Positions 7,352-12,248 of a stretch of 12,248 bases of DNA are shown here, one piece after another; position 1 is the stretch's first letter, and every line of letters begins with the position of its first letter. A model generated the notes under the pieces. The model had not been told where the DNA came from, did no database searches, and worked only from the letters and a program-made list of their open reading frames with translations. This stretch comes from Candidatus Omnitrophota bacterium (GTDB lineage Bacteria; Omnitrophota; Gorgyraeia; 2-02-FULL-51-18; JAGOUK01), in assembly GCA_020058965.1 (NCBI GenBank), contig JAGVCY010000207.1, positions 1 through 12,248 of the forward strand, written 5' to 3'. Both the position numbers and the translations under genes were made by a program.

Positions 7352-7975
7352 CTAGCCGGTCACTCCGCTGATCGTGCCCGGTCCGATAATTCCTCCGGAG
7401 ATCACGGTTTTTAACCCCTCTTCAACCGTCCAGCCCGGGTCGCGGACTTCATCTTCCCGTACGATGACCATGGTGCCCGATGTGGGGTTGGGCGGCGTCG
7501 GGATAAAAACCTTCAAAAGCTTCACCGGAGAGCTTCCGTCCTCAAGCGATCCGGTCACAAACCCGATGGTCCAGGTGGTCGGGTTCAGATAGCGCACCAA
7601 CACAACTTTTTTAAAAAGCTGTTTGTCTTCGTGCGAAAGACTCTGCGAGATTTGTTTTCCGACCTGATAAGTGGTGCGCACCAGCGGAATTCGATCGCTG
7701 ATCTTTTCGATGATGCCGAAGATCTGCTTGCCCGCGAGGTTGGACGCGATCAATCCGACGAGATACAGCAGGACCAGCACGAGCAGGATACCGAGCCCGG
7801 GGATCGAAAATCCGATAACTTTTTCGATCAGGCCGGTGACCCGCTTGTCGATCATGAAGTACAAAAATTGAACCGCCAGCACCGAGATTAAGATCGGAAT
7901 TACCGCGATCAGGCCGCGGAGCATATAGGTTCGGATATGCGCCAGCGCCTTGGAAGGAACGGGCGGCTTGATCAT
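7352..7975 (-). CDS. DUF502 family membrane protein
   Basis: This 207-residue protein matches the DUF502 family (COG2928), which is widespread in bacteria and related to plant COV/LCV proteins. It has two membrane segments (about 18-42 and 57-80), with the conserved GLxxxxPxxx stretch in the first. A soluble C-terminal half follows, with the family motif FIPTPPNPTSG (157-167) and a conserved glycine-rich end (SGGIIGPG, 193-200). Its length is typical of the family. The biochemical function is unknown. The ATG at 7975 shares the sequence ATGA with the stop of the upstream transporter gene, so the two are translationally coupled and may act together at the membrane. Confidence 0.93.
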   Translation of the reverse strand: MIKPPVPSKALAHIRTYMLRGLIAVIPILISVLAVQFLYFMIDKRVTGLIEKVIGFSIPGLGILLVLVLLYLVGLIASNLAGKQIFGIIEKISDRIPLVRTTYQVGKQISQSLSHEDKQLFKKVVLVRYLNPTTWTIGFVTGSLEDGSSPVKLLKVFIPTPPNPTSGTMVIVREDEVRDPGWTVEEGLKTVISGGIIGPGTISGVTG

Positions 7976-9702
7976 GAGTTCAGCACCATCACGGAGGAAT
8001 CCTTCTTTAAGTTACGAGTGAGCTGCCGGATCACGTCTCCGCGGAGCATGTTCACGAGCGGAGCATACTCCGTCATACCTACGAATACCGTTTTTGCCCC
8101 CAGCTCGTTCGCCGCGTGCGCCAGCATCTTACCCGCCTGGTGCCCAACCTGCCACACGGGGATCGCCGTCACACCATGCTCGGCGAGCGCATGCTCGACC
8201 TCCGCCAAAATCTCCAACGCCTTCGCCGACGGTGTGATCTCATCTGGAAGGTCGGCGGCGGAGGGAATTTCTTCGACATAGCAGAGGTAGATCGCGTTCT
8301 CATGATGCAGCTTGATCTGCCGGGCGGCATTGGCGATCATGCTCGGGGTCAGCCGCTTAAGCGCCAGCATAAAAGTGCTCTTGTAAAGCGGGCCGATATC
8401 CTTGGCTTCAAAAACGGTAAGCACTTCCGAGCTGGGCACCATGACCGACGGAATCGGGATCGGCATAAAGGTTTTGACAAAACGTCTCAAGAGCAGTCCC
8501 GTGCCCACCACGATCAGGGCGAATACCAGCGCCTGCGGCTTTTGGACGGCGATCGTGATCTCGATGAGGACGAGCACCAGGCATGTGCCGCCCAGCAAGA
8601 ATCTTTGCCAGAACTTGAGCGGGAGCTCGCGGTTAAAGGTGCAGGCCCCCAGATTGAACGCGATCGCGCCGACAACGCCAATGGCATAAAGCGCCGCCAA
8701 TTGAAGCAAGTCCTGAACGAAAAAAAGCACCAACATCGGAACTGCGGTTGCGACGAGCAGCGAGAGCCACGGCACTCCAAATCGGTTCAATTTTGTAAAA
8801 AATTGCGGCAGCTCGCGGTCTTTGGCGAACGCGAACTGAATGCTGGTGAATGAATTCACCGCCGTATTCACCGCGGAGATCAAAAGCAGAGCAAACACGA
8901 TCGAGATCGCTTCGCCGAACCACGGCGCCACGTAATAAGCTCCCAGCACGCGCAGCATGTCTTCGACATGATCGTGAAGATTGGGCACACCGTTCATCGC
9001 GATTCCCAACAAAAATGTCAGCACGGACACCTCGAGCATCACCGGCACAATCGCCCACTTGGCCGTTTTTCGAACCGGCTCAACCATGACGCCCGTCATA
9101 TTAGCAACGGCTTCCGCGCCCGATATCGCCAGCACGATGCCCGCGAAGACCCCCCAGTTTTCCATGAATTTGCCCTGCGGCCATACCAGGGTCACATCAG
9201 AAAGATGGGGCAATGTGCCCAGAAAAAGAACTCCCGCGAGTATGGAGGCGGTCACCGCCACCACAGCGGCGATGTTACTCACCTTCGAAGGCCCGATCCA
9301 ATTAATGATCCCCACGACTGCGATGGACCCTATTGCCCACATAGCCGGATGGCTCACACCGAAGTACTGGAATGCCGATAAGGCACTCAGCGAAGCGGTC
9401 ACCACATAGCCTGCTATCAGCATCAGACCACCGATCATCGCGAGCAAACGCGAGCGGTTCCGCAGCGCCGAATAAACACCGCCTCCGTCAGGGTACAACG
9501 GGCAGATTATCATGTAGCTGAACCCTACCAGCATCGTCAAAATCGCCATCAAGCCCAAATAGAACCAGGAGGCATGACCCGCCAGCGCAAACGCGATCCC
9601 AATAACATAAGCCTTGCTCGTGCCCCAGTCGCCATAGAGCATGGCGCCTGCCTGGAACCACTTGAGCTCACGCGGCCGGTCTACTTTTTTCAGCATCAAC
9701 AT
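7972..9702 (-). CDS. APC-superfamily transporter with C-terminal USP-like domain
   Basis: This 576-residue inner-membrane protein has about twelve hydrophobic segments between residues 30 and 406, followed by a soluble domain (about 435-576). The start GDWGTSKAYVIGIA (24-37), PDGGGVYSALR (71-81) and SGAEAVANMTG (194-204) are typical of APC-family amino-acid or cation permeases; the first resembles the GDIGTSP motif of KUP potassium carriers. The tail has the alternating alpha/beta pattern and final hydrophobic strand (SSVMVL) of universal stress proteins, with VGMTEYAPLVNMLRGDV in place of the usual ATP-binding GxxG...GS motif, so nucleotide binding is doubtful. KimA-type potassium importers also carry cytosolic USP-like tails, but the substrate here cannot be fixed from sequence. 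The ATG at 9702 follows AGGTAGG by four bases. The gene is coupled to DUF502 downstream. Confidence 0.9.
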   Translation of the reverse strand: MLMLKKVDRPRELKWFQAGAMLYGDWGTSKAYVIGIAFALAGHASWFYLGLMAILTMLVGFSYMIICPLYPDGGGVYSALRNRSRLLAMIGGLMLIAGYVVTASLSALSAFQYFGVSHPAMWAIGSIAVVGIINWIGPSKVSNIAAVVAVTASILAGVLFLGTLPHLSDVTLVWPQGKFMENWGVFAGIVLAISGAEAVANMTGVMVEPVRKTAKWAIVPVMLEVSVLTFLLGIAMNGVPNLHDHVEDMLRVLGAYYVAPWFGEAISIVFALLLISAVNTAVNSFTSIQFAFAKDRELPQFFTKLNRFGVPWLSLLVATAVPMLVLFFVQDLLQLAALYAIGVVGAIAFNLGACTFNRELPLKFWQRFLLGGTCLVLVLIEITIAVQKPQALVFALIVVGTGLLLRRFVKTFMPIPIPSVMVPSSEVLTVFEAKDIGPLYKSTFMLALKRLTPSMIANAARQIKLHHENAIYLCYVEEIPSAADLPDEITPSAKALEILAEVEHALAEHGVTAIPVWQVGHQAGKMLAHAANELGAKTVFVGMTEYAPLVNMLRGDVIRQLTRNLKKDSSVMVLNS

Positions 9703-9734
9703 AAAACCTACCTAAATATTTTTTATATTAACAA

Positions 9735-9763
9735 TTGCGGTAAGCGATATTATATCTTAGCAA
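9735..9763 (-). promoter_or_regulatory. Inverted repeat with -10-like box upstream of the transporter gene
   Basis: Between the MORN-type gene and the transporter, TTGC-TAAG-ATAT and ATAT-CTTA-GCAA form an interrupted palindrome with small bulges. Its centre contains a perfect TATAAT on the minus strand (9754-9749). No good -35 box lies 15-18 bp upstream. It may be an activator-dependent promoter with an operator, or a transcript-end hairpin. No T-run follows it on either strand, so a classical terminator is unlikely. Confidence 0.35.
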
Positions 9764-9775
9764 CGCAGTAAAAAA

Positions 9776-10360
9776 TTATTTATGCCGTGGTCGGGTCTTG
9801 GAGGCTGGCTTGGGTTTGGGCGTTGGTTTGAGCTTGGGTTTGGACTTTGAATTGGACTTCGCCTGGGCGGCGATGGGCTTGTTGGACGAGGCGCCTGTTA
9901 AATTGATTTTTTTTCCGTCTTCAAAATGAGTTTGGCTGATCTCTTTTTTGTCAGGACTGAAGACACGGTACGGACCGACGGGCACCCCGCGTTCGTAGAC
10001 CATTTCAGTCGTGCGGACGCCGTCCTTGCCGTATTGCCGATGCGGGCCGTCCAGCTTCCCTTCCGCATAATGGACTTCCTCAGTGATCATGCCGTCCGGA
10101 TTGTACCGGCGGGCCGGACCGTCCAGCTTGTCGTGCCGATAGGTCCGTACCTCTTCCAAAACACCTTGAGCCGAATATCGCTCGAACGGCCCCTCAAGCA
10201 TACCGTCGCGGTACACCGCCCGGGTTTTGACCCCCCCGTCCGCGAAATAAGTCTCCACGAGCCCGCTTACAGAATCCTCTGCCCAGACGAATCCGCCAAA
10301 GATTAAAACGGACGCAATGATTCCGCCGATCCTTAAGGATATTGTTAAAAAATTCTTCAT
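9776..10360 (-). CDS. Secreted MORN-type (YwqK-like) repeat protein
   Basis: This 194-residue protein starts with a signal peptide (hydrophobic residues about 8-25; cleavage expected after VWA27). A partial repeat (31-50) is followed by four tandem 24-residue units, 51-74, 75-98, 99-122 and 123-146, each following the pattern xxGxxxGPxRxYxxDGxxxxExxY of MORN-2 repeats (COG2849). The last 40 residues are a Lys/Pro/Ser-rich basic tail, probably disordered. Databases often label this repeat family a YwqK antitoxin, but the signal peptide argues for a periplasmic or surface role. It begins 7 bases after the Doc gene, with only GGA touching its ATG as a ribosome site, so it is probably co-transcribed with the toxin-antitoxin genes. 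Function is unknown. Confidence 0.87.
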   Translation of the reverse strand: MKNFLTISLRIGGIIASVLIFGGFVWAEDSVSGLVETYFADGGVKTRAVYRDGMLEGPFERYSAQGVLEEVRTYRHDKLDGPARRYNPDGMITEEVHYAEGKLDGPHRQYGKDGVRTTEMVYERGVPVGPYRVFSPDKKEISQTHFEDGKKINLTGASSNKPIAAQAKSNSKSKPKLKPTPKPKPASKTRPRHK

Positions 10361-10367
10361 TCCAGAA

Positions 10368-10760
10368 CTACGCCTTGTCAGTCAAGTCTGTGAGTATCCG
10401 TGCAAATTCAGCTTTTTTCATTTTTCCGGTCGCCATCCGAAGCATCGTCTGAATAAGGACTCCTTTAGGATCATCGATCGAGATCCCATTGAGTTCCAAA
10501 AAAACCAGACACGCTGAGAGCGCTGTGCGCTTGTTGCCGTCCACGAACGGATGGTTTTGACAAATATGAAAGACATAAGCAGCCGCCATCAAATAAATTC
10601 CTTCGTGAAGATAAACTCCACCGAAGGATGACTCGGGCTGTGCGGCGGCGGACTCCAACAAACGCAGGTCCCGCACGCCCGCGTCCCCTCCAAATCGGCG
10701 GATCTGGTCGGCATGGAGCTGTATTACTTCCGCTAGGGTCAAAAACTGCGGATCGGACAT
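10368..10760 (-). CDS. doc: Doc-type Fic-fold toxin
   Basis: This 130-residue protein is the toxin of a type II toxin-antitoxin pair. It carries the Fic-fold motif HPFVDGNKR (70-78), with the catalytic histidine H70 and the Doc-style NKRT ending. In Doc proteins the Lys replaces the Gly of classical Fic AMP-transferases, and Doc phosphorylates EF-Tu to stop translation; the same activity here is inferred. Other Doc-family signs are the N-terminal LTLAEVIQLHADQIRRFGG and SAAAQPESSFGG (38-48). The length is normal and no key residue is missing, so it looks intact. Its ATG lies 2 bases after the antitoxin stop and has no good Shine-Dalgarno, consistent with coupled and lower translation of the toxin. 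Confidence 0.94.
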   Translation of the reverse strand: MSDPQFLTLAEVIQLHADQIRRFGGDAGVRDLRLLESAAAQPESSFGGVYLHEGIYLMAAAYVFHICQNHPFVDGNKRTALSACLVFLELNGISIDDPKGVLIQTMLRMATGKMKKAEFARILTDLTDKA

Positions 10761-10762
10761 TT

Positions 10763-10990
10763 CTATTTGGCCAATTCGCGGAAGGTGGCCGCGTGCCGTT
10801 CGTGAATCTTGGCCATGGCGCGCTTGAACTTGCGCTCATGGGCCTCACTGGCCACCGGCGAAATGATCAGGTTGCGGCCGTCCGTCGAAATTTCGAGCGC
10901 GGTATCCGCTGTGATGTGCAACAAATCAAGGATCGGCTTGTCGATAACCAGTGCCGAGCTATTGCCGTGGGCCGTCAGCTTTTTAATCAT
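10763..10990 (-). CDS. AbrB/MazE-type antitoxin partner of Doc
   Basis: This 75-residue protein has the SpoVT/AbrB swapped-hairpin DNA-binding domain at residues 1-45 (IKKLTAHGNSSALVIDKPIL, then LEISTDGRNLIIS). A charged helical tail (about 48-75) probably wraps and neutralises the toxin. The ATG at 10990 is chosen because a strong GGAGG (11001-10997) lies six bases before it and the AbrB domain begins there. A longer reading from 11044 would use a TTG inside the -35 box. It is expected to repress its own promoter through the palindrome just upstream. The pairing of AbrB-type antitoxins with Doc toxins is known. Confidence 0.92.
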   Translation of the reverse strand: MIKKLTAHGNSSALVIDKPILDLLHITADTALEISTDGRNLIISPVASEAHERKFKRAMAKIHERHAATFRELAK

Positions 10991-10996
10991 ACAAAA

Positions 10997-11001
10997 CCTC
11001 C
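10997..11001 (-). promoter_or_regulatory. Ribosome binding site of the antitoxin gene
   Basis: GGAGG on the minus strand lies six bases before the ATG at 10990. It fixes the antitoxin start and should make the antitoxin better translated than the toxin, which has no such site. Confidence 0.8.
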
Positions 11002-11003
11002 GT

Positions 11004-11033
11004 GTTATTACATAGTATATACATTGTAATAAC
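11004..11033. promoter_or_regulatory. Palindromic operator of the toxin-antitoxin operon
   Basis: Two perfect 9-base arms, GTTATTACA and TGTAATAAC, flank the self-complementary core GTATATAC. Only the two bases between each arm and the core break the symmetry. The -10 box lies inside the palindrome, so a bound dimer would block RNA polymerase. This is the expected position for autorepression by the AbrB-type antitoxin or its complex with Doc. Confidence 0.72.
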
Positions 11034-11044
11034 CTATTTGTCAA
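11016..11044 (-). promoter_or_regulatory. Sigma70-type promoter of the toxin-antitoxin operon
   Basis: On the minus strand a perfect -35 box TTGACA (11044-11039) is 17 bp from TATATA (11021-11016). TATACT two bases further on is an alternative -10. The -35 box starts only 28 bases after the pntB stop, so the cassette does not depend on pntB transcription. Confidence 0.8.
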
Positions 11045-11071
11045 GTAGGTCGAGGACTCGGAGGAGCCGGG

Positions 11072-12248
11072 TTAGGCTGTTTGCTTGATCTCGTTGACGA
11101 GCTGGCCGACGGTTTCTTTGGCGGAGCCTAAGAGCATGAGGGTCTTGGGGTTAAAGAAGAGGTCGTTCTCGACGCCCGCAAAGCCGGTGGCAAGGCCGCG
11201 CTTCATGAAGATGATCTGCTTGGCTTTTTCGATCTCGATGATCGGCATGCCGAAGATCGGGCTTCCGGGATTGGACTTGGCCGCAGGATTCACGACATCG
11301 TTGGCGCCGATCACGAGCGCGACATCGACCTGGGCCATTTCGGAATTGATCTCATCCATCTCGATCAGATTGTCATACGGAATATCGGCTTCGGCCAAGA
11401 GCACATTCATATGCCCCGGCATGCGGCCCGCGACCGGATGGATCGCGAACTTCACGCTGATCCCGCGCTTCGTGAGCTGGTCAAAAAGTTCGCGTACTTT
11501 ATGCTGTGCCTGCGCGACGGCAAGACCGTACCCGGGCACGATCACCACCGACTGGGCATTGCGCAAATACTCCGCCGCGTCTTCCGGCGTCGCCACACGA
11601 TGATTTTTCTCCTCGCCACCGGTCGCGGACGCCTTGGCCGTCTGACCGAACGCGCCAAAAAGAACATTCGCGAAGGAGCGGTTCATCGCCTTGCACATAA
11701 TGACCGACAAGATCAAGCCGCTCGCTCCGTCCAGCGCGCCGGCAATGATGAGCAGCGGGTTGTTGAGCACGAAGCCCATCGCCACCGCCGAGAGCCCCGC
11801 GTACGCGTTAAGAAGCGAGATCACCGTCGGCATGTCCGCGCCGCCGATAGGCAGGATCAAGAATATTCCGAAGATCACCGAGAGGACCGCGATCGCGATG
11901 AACATTGCGTCCGCCGCGGGCGCAGTGGGATTGAACGCCAGCACGCCGCCAAGGACGACGGCGGCGCCGAGCACGGACAGGTTGACGATATTCTGACCCG
12001 GATAAGTGATCGGCCGTCCCGAGATGACGCCTTGAAGCTTCAGCGCCGCCATGATGCTTCCGGTAAAAGTCAAAAAGCCCAGCAGCACCTCAAATACGAT
12101 GGCGCCGGTCACAAAGTGAGTGAGTTCGTGCGGCGCGAACACAAAATATTTGGCCGTTCCGACCAGCGCGGCCGCCAGGGCGCCAAACGCGTGCGAAAGC
12201 GCCGTCCGTTGGGGCACGGCCGTGATCGGCACCTGGGCGAGCGGCAAG
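11072..12248 (-). CDS. pntB: NAD(P) transhydrogenase beta subunit, partial (5' end outside window)
   Basis: The 391 visible residues are the C-terminal part of PntB. The protein is usually about 460 residues, so roughly 70 are missing beyond the right edge; the first visible codon, TTG, is internal. PntB spans the inner membrane and couples proton flow to hydride transfer between NADH and NADP+. Several hydrophobic segments fill visible residues about 15-200. The NADP(H)-binding domain III follows, with VPGYGLAVAQAQHKV (237-251), HPVAGRMPGHMNVLLAEA (270-287), MDEIN (297-301), GANDVVNPAA (314-323) and KRGLATGFAGVENDLFF (349-365). All match the family closely, and no lesion is seen. The pntA partner would lie upstream, outside the window. 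No clear terminator follows the stop at 11072. Confidence 0.96.
   Translation of the reverse strand, partial: LPLAQVPITAVPQRTALSHAFGALAAALVGTAKYFVFAPHELTHFVTGAIVFEVLLGFLTFTGSIMAALKLQGVISGRPITYPGQNIVNLSVLGAAVVLGGVLAFNPTAPAADAMFIAIAVLSVIFGIFLILPIGGADMPTVISLLNAYAGLSAVAMGFVLNNPLLIIAGALDGASGLILSVIMCKAMNRSFANVLFGAFGQTAKASATGGEEKNHRVATPEDAAEYLRNAQSVVIVPGYGLAVAQAQHKVRELFDQLTKRGISVKFAIHPVAGRMPGHMNVLLAEADIPYDNLIEMDEINSEMAQVDVALVIGANDVVNPAAKSNPGSPIFGMPIIEIEKAKQIIFMKRGLATGFAGVENDLFFNPKTLMLLGSAKETVGQLVNEIKQTA

Noticed and set aside
6947..7355. Two plus-strand frames with Ser- or Val-rich products
   Set aside because: They mirror the acidic GAT/GAA-rich linker of the zinc-ribbon gene and lack ribosome sites.
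9776..10360. Calling the MORN-type protein an antitoxin
   Set aside because: A clear signal peptide exports it, the AbrB protein already fills the antitoxin position, and MORN-2 repeats alone do not prove that role.
1..12248. CRISPR array, insertion sequence or prophage signs
   Set aside because: I found no regularly spaced direct repeats, transposase, integrase or terminal inverted repeats.

Overview
All confidently called genes lie on the minus strand, so biological order runs from high to low coordinates. The gene set (transhydrogenase beta subunit, DUF502 membrane protein, APC transporter with a stress-protein-like tail, a secreted beta-helix/YD-repeat giant) and the mostly GC-rich coding sequence suggest a chromosomal segment of a Gram-negative, probably uncultivated bacterium. 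Omnitrophota or another PVC-type lineage, or a deltaproteobacterium-like group, would fit, but this is a weak inference because no rRNA or other taxonomic marker is present.

Layout in transcription order. (1) 12248-11072: 3' portion of pntB, the proton-translocating NAD(P) transhydrogenase beta subunit, cut by the right edge. (2) 11044-9776: a toxin-antitoxin cassette with a clear sigma70-type promoter and a palindromic operator over its -10 box. It encodes an AbrB-type antitoxin and a Doc/Fic toxin, followed 7 bases later by a secreted MORN-type repeat protein. (3) 9702-7352: an APC-superfamily transporter with a C-terminal USP-like domain, coupled by an ATGA overlap to a DUF502 membrane protein. 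(4) 7311-6894: a small acidic double zinc-ribbon protein with its own promoter and a strong intrinsic terminator. (5) 6893-3101: an Upf1/SMUBP-2-like superfamily 1 helicase whose end overlaps the start of an ABC-F ATPase by 26 bases. (6) 2932-1: a very large exported protein with an N-terminal signal sequence, a right-handed beta-helix and YD-like repeats. It stays open for 977 codons and runs off the left edge.

The most unusual DNA/RNA structure is at the 5' end of the giant gene. Two nested stems enclose a 7-base loop and take in the start codon, and they are followed by a perfect 11-bp hairpin that reads as an intrinsic terminator on the opposite strand. The most unusual gene arrangements are the helicase/ABC-F overlap, the antitoxin-Doc-MORN trio and the transporter/DUF502 pair. 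I found no rRNA, tRNA, CRISPR array, transposase or insertion sequence.
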